Positions 10,968-21,809 of a stretch of 64,000 nucleotides of DNA are shown here, one piece after another (the stretch's first letter is position 1; every line of letters begins with the position of its first letter). The stretch comes from Malachius bipustulatus (Eukaryota; Arthropoda; Insecta; Coleoptera; Melyridae), in contig OU342635.1 in the NCBI GenBank assembly GCA_910589415.1, positions 12,586,001-12,650,000 of the forward strand. The letters run 5' to 3'. A program made the position numbers and the translations under genes. Below the pieces are notes generated by a model. The model had not been told where the DNA came from. It saw only the letters and a list, made by a program, of their open reading frames with translations, and did no database searches.

Positions 10968-11046
10968 TTATTTATACTCGTACATATATACTATTAAAAC
11001 CTTCTATCTATATAATAGGTATAGGAGGTAATTCCCTCGCAGTATC
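10968..11046 (-). promoter_or_regulatory. Attacin 1 promoter: TATA, kappaB-like, GATA
   Basis: On the minus strand: TATAAATAA (10968-10976), kappaB-like GGGAATTACC (11027-11036) and a TATC/GATA core (11043-11046). The same order and spacing recur at the other class-1 promoters of the array. Confidence 0.7.
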
Positions 11047-11997
11047 TAGAAATATTAAATCCCAGTTTTCAATATGTGCCTAGTTATAAATGAACATAAT
11101 ATAGGTATTAGATATAAGATCGCATGCATGGTTAAGGTATTTCACAGCGTTGTTTATCTTCCTTGGAACGTGAATAATTATTTGTCATTTAAGATTACAA
11201 TATTGAAAACAATAATTTTGAGTAATTTATTTATGAATCAAAATACCTAATATTAAAAGCCCTGCAGAATTAACGTTCTATGGTTGTGTCGTCTATTTTC
11301 ACTATTATTTAAAATAGTTTTAATAGCTATTCATTTTTTTTTTCTGTCTAAGTATCAAAAGGCTGCTATGATGAAATATTAATAGGCTATATGATTACGG
11401 GGCGTCCTTTATAAAATTTTATAAATATGTTCCACATTGTGACATTTTTTTTTCGTCATTATAAACATCATCCAATATGGCTTCCATAAGAAAAAAACTT
11501 GAACATCGTCCGCGTAGAACTAATTGACGATTTTTTATGAGATTAATAACATAATAAATTCACAGATCGATATTATGTAAGGTTACCAGGTTTCAACTTT
11601 TTATTGGGAAAAATATTCTGATTCTTTTGATGTTCTTTATATTCTTCATCTGTTGTATATCTAGTGAATCATGCAGCATATTCTTTTTGTTCCATGCAAA
11701 GTCTGAAAAAGGTTCTGAAATGAAAAAGTATTTCCGAAACTTTTATACAATTTAACTGACTTTGTATACAGGGTGTTTCGTACTTATAAGACCCGACACA
11801 GAGCAGGGGTGTGTAAGAGGAACCCAAAATATGGTAATGTAGTGGGGTCCATGTTAGCGGGATTTCAAATTTCAAAAAAATAAATTTATCAGTTGTTATA
11901 CTTGAACTTAGAAAAATCAAATTTGGTTGTGGGTGTACCAAGAGCATTAATAATTGACAGTAAGTAGAGTTAAATTGTAAAATTTAAAATGATAAAT
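11047..11997. other. Spacer of attacin pair 1, left part
   Basis: AT-rich with one isolated TACAGGGTGTTTCGTACTT end near 11769, a probable remnant of the CAGGGTG foldback family. No gene recognised. Confidence 0.45.
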
Positions 11998-12007
11998 TGA
12001 TAAGGGA

Positions 12008-12805
12008 AACCTCGACAGAAACTATAAAAATAGGGAAATAGCAATACTGACAGACAGTCAAGCAGCCATAAAGACGCTGAGCTCCCCTATCATCAGCTCA
12101 AAAATGGCATGGAACTGCCTACAAAAACTCAATAAACTAGGCAGAGAGAACAAAATTCACCTCAAATGGATACCAGGACACACTGGGATTGAGGGAAACG
12201 AACGTGCCCACTCATTGGCAAGAAAAGGAGCATCGACACCCTTTATAGGACCAGAACCATTCTGTAGCCTTGAAGACACGTTCTTCAAGGCAGAACTTCG
12301 TAAGGAAGAAGAAAAACTGAGAGAAATCCATTGGAATAACCTCTCAGGATTGAGACAATCCAAGGAGCTCCTCGGGAACTTTAACCGAGAAAGGTCAAGG
12401 AAACTCCTGACCCTCAACAAAGGAAGTCTCAGAATGCTAACAGGATTCCTAACAGGTCATTGCAAGCTCAATGAACACCTGAGGAAACTTGGTATAGAAA
12501 AAGATGGCGTTTGCAGACTCTGCAGGGAAGAAAACGAGACTCCTCGTCACCTATTGATGAACTGCGAAGCCCTAGAACATGAAAGAAACAATGTTCTGGG
12601 CCAACACCAGCTCAACGGGGGGGCTTTGCCCGGCCTTGATCCTCTTCAAATCCTGAAATTCCTAAGGGAAACGGAGTTGGAGAGGCTGCTTCAATGAAGG
12701 GAATATACTCCAAAGAAGCAGAGAAGAGGGGCCACAATAGATCTTAATAGGTCGCAGCGCATCTGACACCCTCAATATCAATATCAATATCAATATCAAT
12801 ATCAA
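12008..12805 (+). pseudogene. 5'-truncated I/R1-type LINE, RNase H end
   Basis: An open frame to 12697 encodes the 3' end of a LINE ORF2: the RNase H part (AILTDSQAAIKTL, then WIPGHTGIEGNERAHSLA) and a C-terminal zinc knuckle (CRLCREENETPRHLLMNC). The last RNase H acidic residue, usually Asp in GNxxAD, is His here, so the nuclease is probably inactive. The 3' end is a (TCAATA)n tract (12773-12805). A 10-bp target duplication TGATAAGGGA flanks it (11998-12007 and 12806-12815), so the insertion was born truncated. RNase H plus a short tandem tail points to the I/R1 group. Confidence 0.85.
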
Positions 12806-12815
12806 TGATAAGGGA

Positions 12816-14865
12816 TGATGCACCATTAAAATGTTACAGAGTTTTTTAGCCCGTTGGTCGACTGAAGAAATTATTTCTTTATTTTATGGGAATGAATGTA
12901 ATTCTCAAACTTTTCTTCTCTTGTTATATAAAAAAAACTCAGGGTTGCACCTTTCCTCTATCAGTTGCAACCCTGATTGCGGTAAAGCACCACATTTCGG
13001 GTCAGGTCAGGTCTCTATCTCGAAAAGCTACTTTTAAAGTTAATTAAGTTAAGTATATGTGACCAAATTTCAAGGGCTTATTTTTTGAGCGCCTCTAAGC
13101 CGAAAAGTTCATATATTTATCTAAATAATAACAGCAAAAAAATTTCTATTAACGTATGTCCGGAAATGCACCGTTTTTGAGATACAGGGTGTCAAAAACA
13201 TTACTTTTCCAGTTTTTTTTGAAGATATCTGGGGAATCCTTTGAGATACGGAACTCAGCATTATTAGTACATGATTTTTCATAGATATTAGCTTCTTAAC
13301 ATCAATTTAGTATTTTTCATGTGCCATTTGCGGAGATCTTATGATCCAGTGAAGTTTTGTCCCCTATTTTCCGACAGATTTGTTGAAACATCCAAAGCGA
13401 GTTTTTCATCGTAAATGACCGTTTTTCTCGAAATATCAATTGACCCAGTATCGTAGATATTATAGGGGCAAAAAAATCCCCACCAACCCAAAAAATATCC
13501 GTCACTGGCTTATTAAAAAAAAAAAAAATAGTTAGCATTAAAATAGTTGCTAATATCAACGATAAGATCTGTACAAAATCTGAATTCTGTATCTTATACG
13601 GTTCCCGAAATATCTTCAAAAAAGATACACCCTGTATATAAACATAGGTCCGCAGAAATTTACATTTTTCATTATACGCAGGGTATCACACTTAAAAAAA
13701 ATTCTTCACATAATTTTGTTGAAATTTAGCAGTGCTATTTGCAGTAGTAGGTAAAGGGCTAATTAAGACTTCAAAATGTAGAGTTGGAAGAAAAGCCAAA
13801 AAGCCTGCTTTCGTACGACTCATTAGGAACAGCTTTCGCCAATTTTAACTTACCCTTAACTAGAAATTAACTCCAGTGGCGTCCCGGGACTACCTAGTTG
13901 AAAATAAATATAAAAATAAAGTAGTTCTAATATTTTTTATTTAGAAAACGAAACAAGATACAAAAACAATTTAAGAGAGAAAAAAAGTTGTATTTTTAGT
14001 TGTTTAATCTGACAAAAATATAAAAATTACAAAAAAAATCATTAAGGTAAGGAACTTTGGACATGTTACTTATCGATTTTCGTCACAAAAATTTTCTAAA
14101 GGCACCTGGTTTGTACAAGGTGTCCCTTCAAAGTTCCCAAATATCCTCCCATGTCACTCAATTACAGCAGGTAATATGGAATCTTTATCTATTTAGGAAA
14201 CTGAACTAGAATGAGATGCCTGGAAGCAATGGTCTGATGGTATTTCATCCGAGAAATATCAGTCGAGTCGTTTCTAGACTAGATGAAACAAAACTTTAAG
14301 GCTGCATTGTCAAGACGGAAAAATATACGAACTATTATAAACTAATGTAAAAAAATAAGTAAGTATTTATTATTAGTTTGCCAGTAGCGTAAGTAGGGGA
14401 CAAAAGTGCTAAATTTACATCTATTTTTTTGGCACGTTATCACACTGAAACTTTTATAGTAGACAACTGACCAAACTAATTAACTCTTAATTTGAAAAAT
14501 TTTAAGAATAAATATGTTTTTAAAGTGTTCAAAACATATTCATAATTGCGCAAATTTATGAAAAATATTTTAGATCACTAGATCGGCACGAGAAGATTTT
14601 TTATAGTTGGTAGAACCGGTGGCCAATTTTTAGAAGATAGGGTAAGGGAGGTAAAGTAACAAAAAAAATTAGTATCATTTCAATAAGAAGTGCCAGGTTA
14701 TTGTGATGCTTTCTGAAAATAAATAAAATCTCATATTATTGTTCTTATCTATGGGTCAAATAAACGATACCCGACACAGTGAAATACATCCAGCTTATTT
14801 AATTCATTAACAATTATTATGAAGATGCAATTCATAATCTTAGTAAACAATAATAATTGGAAAAT
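12816..14865. other. Spacer of attacin pair 1, right part, repeat remnants
   Basis: Holds TACAGGGTGTC (13188) and ACACCCTGTA (13627-13637) ends facing one another with weak internal symmetry, and a small hairpin CAGGGTTGC / GCAACCCTG near 12941-12976. No gene seen. Confidence 0.45.
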
Positions 14866-14941
14866 GGGATTCACCAATCTCATGCCTACAAAACTAAAGA
14901 AAGGTCTTTTACCAGATACATTTTTCGTATTGATATATAAA
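14866..14941 (+). promoter_or_regulatory. Attacin 2 promoter, class 2
   Basis: kappaB-like GGGATTCACC (14866-14875) and TATATAAA (14934-14941), 59 bp apart. No GATA box directly next to the kappaB-like box. Confidence 0.65.
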
Positions 14942-15049
14942 TGTCAGGATGATCATCAATATGCATTAGTTCTTATTTCGTCTCGTCAACGAGCCTATTA
15001 CAAGTAATACAAGTTCCTTTTACGCAATTCTTTAAGCATTTTTATAAAA

Positions 15050-15538
15050 ATGAAATCTGCCTTTATTTTAGTTGTTGTTGTGCTAACTGGTATGGCAGCT
15101 GCCTATCCTTATCACGAAGAAGAGAGCTTTTACCTAGTGCCCCTACGTCGTCTACGAAGGCAATCTACCTCAGTCAACATCGATCCTTCCGGCCAATCTA
15201 CACTGCTGCATAAAGGGACCATATGGAGCAACCCGGACCATCGCCTTGACGGTAGCGCTTCAGTCTCTAAGAATATATTACACCATGGTCCTGTATCCGC
15301 TGGAGGTGCCCTGGACTATTCTCATCAAAACTCCGGCTCGGGGGTGCATCTTGATGCCACCAGGACCGGACGTTTCGGCACCGACGTCAACGCCTTGGGG
15401 AGAGGAAACCTCTGGCAGACGAATGGTGGAAACACCAGGCTGGACGCCGTCGGCGGCTGGAGCAGACATTACGGAGGTCCTGGCGGCACTGGCCACCCCA
15501 ATTGGAATACTGGTCTACAATTTACTCATAGATTTTAA
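15050..15538 (+). CDS. Attacin-like antimicrobial peptide 2
   Basis: 162 residues, one shorter than most paralogs because the signal peptide lost a residue (MKSAFILVVVVLTGMAAA) and with it the usual cysteine. The propeptide is YPYHEEESFYLVPLRRLRR and the mature peptide starts QSTSVNIDPSGQSTLLHKG, the 'Q type'. Its second repeat ends GGTGHPNWNTGLQFTHRF. The start ATG follows TTTTTATAAAA and lies about 110 bp below the TATA box. A polyadenylation signal AATAAA is at 15665. Partner of 10389. Its upstream region resembles that of 24633, on the other strand. Confidence 0.95.
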   Translation: MKSAFILVVVVLTGMAAAYPYHEEESFYLVPLRRLRRQSTSVNIDPSGQSTLLHKGTIWSNPDHRLDGSASVSKNILHHGPVSAGGALDYSHQNSGSGVHLDATRTGRFGTDVNALGRGNLWQTNGGNTRLDAVGGWSRHYGGPGGTGHPNWNTGLQFTHRF

Positions 15539-15758
15539 GTTAGTTATGCTATATCAGTTAGGAAATATCTATTTATTTTTTATACAGTCAAATTTTATTT
15601 ATACGAATGTATGTAACAATTATTGGAGCGATATTTGTTAAAAATTGGAATTACATATTTCACTAATAAAAATTCAACAAACAGCAGAGTTGTATTTTTG
15701 GGCGTATGTCAGCTCGACCAAGATTTTAATCCCTTAACGTCGAAACTAAAGGATTATA

Positions 15759-16517
15759 CAGGGTGATTCAAAATTGAGTGCAAATATTTTAAGGGCTTAT
15801 TTACCAGTCAAAAATAAGAATTTTTTTTCATATAATCGTATGTCCTAACTTGCTTCGTTTTCAAGATACAGGGTGTAAACTTTTGAAAAAAAAATCGATT
15901 TTTTATTAACTACTCAAAAACCTTTCAGCCGATTTAAATAAAATTTGGTAGGGTTATTTGTCGTTATAAGGAACTTTCTTTGATGGGAATAACATAAATT
16001 TATTAATTCCAGTGGCGTCTCAGAGGGCTACCTACTTGATACTTATAGGTAAAATTATGATACGCCACTGCTCTTTTGACAATTTGTATTTTTTTTAGAT
16101 TAAGCGGTCAATATTGTAACTTTCTTGGCTCTTGAGCTTTACTCGTATCTAGCTTTGTTTCCAAGAAAAAAATCAAAATCTGTGCCAGGCCCAATTAAAA
16201 GAAGTAATAAATTCACATCGATTACTGAGATTCAATTAATTTAATTCAGGTAGTCTCCTGAGACGCCACTGGAATTAATAAATTCATGTTATTCCCATCA
16301 AAGGAAGGCCCTTATGATACCAAATAAGCCTATAAAATTTTATTTAATCGGCTGAGAGGTTTTTGAGAAATTGATGAAAATCGATTTTTTTTTCAAAATT
16401 TTACCCCTTGTATCTAGAAAACAAAGCAAGCTAGGACATACGATTATATGAAAAAAACTTCTTATTTTTGGCTGGTAAATACCTCAAAATATTTGCACTC
16501 AATTTTAAATCACCCTG
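15759..16517. mobile_element. CAGGGTG foldback element 1 (TA target)
   Basis: 759 bp with arms of about 270 bp. Ends CAGGGTGATTC and GATTTAAAATTG-type inverse are flanked by TA on both sides. The arms contain a second, internal ACAGGGTG (left) and ACCCCTTGTATC (right). No transposase. Long arms plus TA flanks suggest a Tc1/mariner-derived snap-back. Confidence 0.85.
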
Positions 16518-18123
16518 TATAGCATTCGTTCCGGTCATAAAACACGAAATTGGAGAATTTCCTGAAATTATGAACTGCTTTTATTACATAGTTGCCAAAC
16601 TGACCTTTAATAAGAAGGTATGAATATTTGTGTCAGTCACAAGATATAAAATAACACACTTTAGGCACTTAAATATAAATGTGTTACTTCAAATTCAAAG
16701 TAGGTATGCAATAATTCTTATTTACTTTTACATTTCAGAATTTTCAACTTTCATTTTCATCACTGGCATGGTCGGATTATTTATGTCTGTCTCATTGAAC
16801 AGAAAGAGTAAAATTGTTTTGAGTTTTTCTTCATATCATAAAAAATAATCAGCTAGATATTTCCTCAGGTTTAATAAATTATGCAAGAGAAAAAAATAAC
16901 AAATAAAAATAATAAAAATAACTGTATAATTATCGTAAATTATTAGTCGATGACGTAGTATGGTGTCGAAACTCTTGATTATTAGTCATGCGATCGGGCG
17001 ATTTCTGAAAGATATATAAGACACAAATATTATAAACATAAGCTATATAAGTGTTGCAGGGATGAACCAGTCTATAAAACAAAAACACTGCTAAAGATAT
17101 TTTGTTCAGTCTGGCAACAATGCAACTGGTCTAAGAATTGTCAGGTAAGTAGGTGCTTGGTCGAGCTGACCCATGGGATTAAAGCACAGCGGGGTATTTT
17201 GGTCGAGCTGATATCCTCCGGTATTTTTTTGTATGCAGCATTAATAATAGCGTCTGTGAAAAAGCAACAGATTTTCAGGTAAACACTCTGACTCTGACAA
17301 TACGAGGCAGCCTTTTATTTAGATGACAATATAGAAATTCAAAAGTGAGAATAATTATTTTAATTTCTATATGTTTATACAAACAGGTCTTGTAAAATAT
17401 TTTACAATCAACTTGTATAATGTCATAATAACTTACAAATTAAGAATATTTGGCGGAACTTTATTTTATGAATATTTTCGACTAAAATGATTGGATTGAC
17501 TGGCCTTCCCTGGTGAAACTTGAGTGATAAAATCCAGGATGGTGATTAGTTCAAACAGCAATATTTTCAAGTGTTTAGTTTCTGGGAAAATCAGTTAAAG
17601 GAGTAAAAAAAATTAAATTATCCGAAAGAGAGAAAGAGAGAAACAATAAAGAAACAACTTTATTTGGTGTGCTGCCTGATTTTTTCAAGTTGCTGTAAAT
17701 ACACAGCATAAATACGGAAATTAGAGCATCTTTACTTAAATTGAAGATGTAAAAAAAATGAATACAGAAAGACTCAAAATTCCACGTGAACCAAACCATA
17801 ACAAATAGAGTAAGTTTCTTAGACCAAATTGTTCTGAAAATTTTTCTTTATAAAAAGGAATACATTTTTCATAGATATTTTTCTTTTCGTTGATGATTGA
17901 TGATTTTTATTTTCGGAAATAATTTTTGATTTGTTGTTGCTACAGAAACCTGATACATGAAAGGGATTTTCTTTCTCTTTGACGCATTTACGACAAAGAT
18001 TTGGCTCCTACAACAATGCTACTTGTAACATTACCTGGTGCACCTTATAGTTACACTTATTGATCTTCATTGCCGCGGTCCATTCTGAAGAAGAAACAGA
18101 ATTTTTATGACAAATAAATGAGT
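16518..18123. other. Convergent spacer between attacins 2 and 3
   Basis: AT-rich. Contains short stretches such as GTCGAGCTGA repeated near 17161 and 17203. No gene recognised. Confidence 0.4.
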
Positions 18124-18529
18124 TATAGTAGGATTAACTTCAAAAAGTCAGATGTGACGTCTTACTAACCGTCCGAATTAATATTTTTAATTTCACCAGA
18201 AAATGTCAAACAGTTAATTGTCAAGTTGTGAACGAGCGTAATTATTGAAGGAATCATTCAAAAAATGAATTGAACCGCTTACGTCAATTTGAGAGCCACT
18301 GACAACTACATAAAATTTATTCACGTAATGACATTCTATCATCTGTGTTGTGCATTTAATTCTCATTCAAAACCAATGTTGACGTATACTTACTTATGCG
18401 GGATGGAGTGTTTAGACAAACTGGACGGTTACTATAAAAACACGTACATGAAACAAAATAAATCGAACTATCAAAAGGATGTGTATTCTTAATCGATACG
18501 TATGACTTTTTAGACTTTATTGGACTATA
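18124..18529. mobile_element. MITE family 1, copy B (inverted relative to 7028-7440)
   Basis: 406 bp with the same TATAGTAGG and TATAGTCC ends as copy A, opposite orientation. Small indels separate the copies (for example around TGAACCGCTTACGTCAATTT). Confidence 0.75.
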
Positions 18530-19394
18530 GATACATACCTATAGAAGAATTTTTGTAATGATCAACACCTTACTTATATCTTGCTAATTTATGTTGCACC
18601 ATGATTTTGTAAATTTTGCTTCTATGTAATACATTTTAGTATTTTAGATAACGGTGCAGATTGTAGTGGATATATTAAAGATGGGAATATACAGGGTGAG
18701 TCATTTTATTCTTCGCACCCGAATATCTCTGTTGGTAAGCCAGATACAAAAAAATTGTGCAGACAAAAGTTGTTCAGGACAATGATGGAGGTCATCTGAC
18801 TATACTAATGACTTTGACCTTGGGGACCAATTTCATGGTCCCCAATTTCATGTTATTTTTTAAATAGGACATCCTGTTTATTATTTTTTTCATATTTCCC
18901 TAGAAAATCTAATAATAATGGTTTTATTTGGGTTGCAGTCTAAAATGAGCAGGTAGGTTATGAGTTGTAAACAACTGAAAATTGCAGTTTTTCATTTTGA
19001 AAGCAAAGTACTTACAAAGTACTTAAGTAAGCAAAAGTATTTATATTTAAATCTTGTAATTTGAATTATATTTAAATTGTTTCAATTTGTTGTTATTAAA
19101 ATGTTTTAAAATTGTTTTTAATAAAAAAAAAATCACAAATTTTACGAAAAAAATACAAGACACCTTTTGCATTTAATATAGATTCAGCTTTTCAAAATAC
19201 ATTTTAGAATGCATTAAGAAAAAATAAATCTCTTATGACTCCTCCTTCAATTATTAAGGGGTCGCATCTCAACAGGAGAGGAGCGACTGATTAATTTTCA
19301 TTCAAACTACTTGCGTAATTTTCAACAAGGAATCATCACGCCTTAATTTTTTTTACACTTATTCATTTACAACCCTATAAAATAGATAATCAAA
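18530..19394. other. Intergenic, repeat remnants
   Basis: TACAGGGTGAGTCATTTTAT at 18690 is a single terminal end of a CAGGGTG element. No gene recognised. Confidence 0.4.
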
Positions 19395-19402
19395 AAAAAT
19401 AG

Positions 19403-19979
19403 GGTAATTATATACATCCGCGTGTCCTAAGTTTCATCATTTTTTTCGGGACCGAGGAGCGAAATAGGGGCGCTGGGTGGGTAAGAAGCTAAAAACAGTA
19501 ATTGAAAACTAATACTAAAGTCACAACTAAGGCCTCTTTGACACTACGGTCGCATTTCTATTTTTTTTCTTCACTTTCAGGGCAAGGAATATCTTCGAGA
19601 TTAACAGTAGCACGATTATTATTTTTAATTTTGCATTTATTTTGCATTTACATTCCAAAAATCGTAACATCAATCCCTGTGGTTTGGTCACGATATTATA
19701 AGAAAGCGGATATAATGCGAGTACATGTCTGTATACGCTTCCAAGCGCTTGGCATTGTCGTAAAGTGGTTATATCCGAGACTCGAGGTATTTAATCAGCG
19801 CTTCTGCCAGGTCCGTACTTTCATTACACTCTCAAAATCGATTTTTAGTGCCGGTTTTTTGCTTTCCCTTTCATTTGCAAAACAAATGAATAACTTCCTG
19901 GTGTTACTATAGGTATGTCCTCCGCTCCTATATAAGTGCCATAGTGAAACTGTAGGACACGCGGATGTAAATAATGACC
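19403..19979. mobile_element. MITE family 2, copy B, 8-bp target duplication
   Basis: 577 bp, same orientation as the copy at 8980. Ends GGTAATTATATACATCCGCG and (inverted) GGTCATTATTTACATCCGCG. Flanked by a perfect AAAAATAG duplication (19395-19402 and 19980-19987). A 136-codon ORF inside is not conserved as protein and is not called. Confidence 0.9.
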
Positions 19980-20086
19980 AAAAATAGGTATTTCTTTAAA
20001 AAAAATATTTTTATTTATAATATAAATATTACAGGTACTTTGCATTTGCGTATAAATAATGAAATAAATAATACAATTTCAAAGTT

Positions 20087-20581
20087 TCAGAATCTATGAG
20101 TAAACTGTAGACCGGTATTCCAGTTAGGGCGACCGTTGCCGCCAGGACCTCCGTAATGCCTGCTCCAGCCCCCTACGGCGTCGAGCCTTGTGTTTCCACC
20201 ATTAGCCTGCCAAAGGTTTCCTCTCCCCAAGGCGTTGACGTCGGTGCCGAAACGTCCGGTCCTGGTGGCATCAACATGCACCCCCGAGCCGGAGTTCGGA
20301 TGAGAATAGTCCAGGGCACCTCCAGTGGAAACAGGACCATGGTGTAAGATATTCTTAGAAACGGAAGCGGTACCGTCTAGGCGATGGTCCGGGTTGCTCC
20401 ATATGGTCCCTTTATGTAGAAGTGTAGATTGGCCGGAAGGGTCGATGTTGACTGAGGTGGATTGTCTTCGTAGGCGACGTAGGGGCACTAGGTAAAAACT
20501 ATCTTCCTCTTCATACGGGTACGCAGCTGCCACAGCACTTAACACAACAACTACTGAACACAGAAGAAAAGCAGATTTCAT
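20087..20581 (-). CDS. Attacin-like antimicrobial peptide 3
   Basis: 164 residues. Signal peptide MKSAFLLCSVVVVLSAVAAA, propeptide YPYEEEDSFYLVPLRRLRR, mature from Q40. It mixes types: SGQSTLLHKG as in the Q type but DGTASVS, and SHPNSGSG. The only difference from 30204 in protein is V for L in SGVHVDATR. Its 3' flank is unlike that of 30204, whereas the 5' half and upstream region are nearly identical, so the copy junction lies inside the gene. Head-to-head with 21315 over 733 bp. Confidence 0.95.
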   Translation of the reverse strand: MKSAFLLCSVVVVLSAVAAAYPYEEEDSFYLVPLRRLRRQSTSVNIDPSGQSTLLHKGTIWSNPDHRLDGTASVSKNILHHGPVSTGGALDYSHPNSGSGVHVDATRTGRFGTDVNALGRGNLWQANGGNTRLDAVGGWSRHYGGPGGNGRPNWNTGLQFTHRF

Positions 20582-20656
20582 TTTGATAAAAATGTGAAGA
20601 CTTATGTTCTGTTCTAAAGTAAAGTTGGATCTGATGCTGCTAATGGTTATTTCAAA

Positions 20657-20710
20657 TTATTTATACTTGTTAACTTCAATGAATTAACAGGTAATTCCCT
20701 TGGATTATCT
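20657..20710 (-). promoter_or_regulatory. Attacin 3 promoter, class 1
   Basis: Minus strand: TATAAATAA (20657-20665), kappaB-like GGGAATTACC (20690-20699), AGATAA GATA box (20705-20710), six bases from the kappaB-like box. Confidence 0.75.
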
Positions 20711-21182
20711 GAGAATATTAATCCCCAGTTTTCAAATTTTAATACTTAGTAGGTATAATATTTCAACATTAAAGATCTCATGGTTAATGTACTTCACAGA
20801 GGTGTTAATTTTTTTTACGATTAGGATAAGTACAACTGAAAACAGTTATTTTGAGTAATCTTATTATAAATCAGAATATAATGTAATAAACCGCGTGTCT
20901 TGTTTAAAAAATATTAGGCTTGATTGTATGAAATTTAATGCTGCATTGTACAACGACGTGCAACCTTCGATCGTCTCGTATTATTTTCTTTATCTTGTGT
21001 TTCCCATAAAACAATTTAATAAAATATAAACAAGTATGCTTTATTTTCATAGGCCAGTAAATTTTTTCACTTATCTCTTGGGTAGAGAAAACATAAGCGA
21101 AACTGTGAAATACTTTTTATATATTTGATTTCTTCAACGAATCAATTCACAATCTCTGCCTACCAAATACTAATTGGAAAAT

Positions 21183-21232
21183 GGGATTCACCAGTCTCAT
21201 GCTCTTTCTTTAAGTAATGATACTTATATAAA
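21183..21232 (+). promoter_or_regulatory. Attacin 4 promoter, class 2
   Basis: GGGATTCACC (21183-21192) and TATATAAA (21225-21232). Confidence 0.7.
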
Positions 21233-21314
21233 TGTCAAGAAAGAATTCATGCACTATAGTTCTTATTTCGTCGTGTAAACGAGTCACACAAAAGTCTTCA
21301 CATTTTCTATCAAA

Positions 21315-21809
21315 ATGAAGTCTGCTTTTATTCTGTGTACAGTGGTTTTTGTGCTAGGTGTTGTGGTAACTGCATACCATTATGAAGAGGAAGAGACCTT
21401 TTACCAAGTGCCTCTACGTCGCCTACGAAGGCAATCCACTTCAGTCAACATCGACCCTTCCGGCAACACCCTACTGCAGCATCAAGGAACTTTATGGAGC
21501 AACGGGGACCATCGCCTAGATGGTACCGCTTCCGCTTCCAAGAATATATTACACCACGGTCCTGTCTCTGCGGGAGGTGCCCTGGACTATTCTCATCAAC
21601 CCTCCGGCTCGGGGGTTCATCTTGATGCAACCAGGACTGGACGTTTCGGTACCGACGTCAACGCATTGGGGAGAGGAAACCTCTGGCAGGCTAATGGTGG
21701 AAACACCAGGTTGGACGCCGTCGGCGGCTGGAGCAGGCATTATGGAGGTCCCGGCGGCAATGGCCGCCCTAACTGGAATACTGGTCTACAATTTACTCAT
21801 AGATTTTAG
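21315..21809 (+). CDS. Attacin-like antimicrobial peptide 4
   Basis: 164 residues, N type (SGNTLLQHQGTLWSNGDHRL). Signal peptide MKSAFILCTVVFVLGVVVTA and propeptide starting YHYEEEE, where all paralogs have YPYxEE. All four protein differences from 31435 are in the signal/propeptide (F12, V16, H22, E27); the 125-residue mature peptide is identical. AATAAA lies at 21966, about 155 bp below the stop. Partner of 20087. Confidence 0.95.
   Translation: MKSAFILCTVVFVLGVVVTAYHYEEEETFYQVPLRRLRRQSTSVNIDPSGNTLLQHQGTLWSNGDHRLDGTASASKNILHHGPVSAGGALDYSHQPSGSGVHLDATRTGRFGTDVNALGRGNLWQANGGNTRLDAVGGWSRHYGGPGGNGRPNWNTGLQFTHRF

Noticed and set aside
7065..18492. 69/67-codon ORF conserved between two MITE copies
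   Set aside because: The similarity is explained by the recent common origin of the MITE; no family is recognised and the ORF fills a non-coding element.
19502..19912. 136-codon ORF
   Set aside because: Lies inside MITE family 2, and the copy at 8980 does not keep it open.
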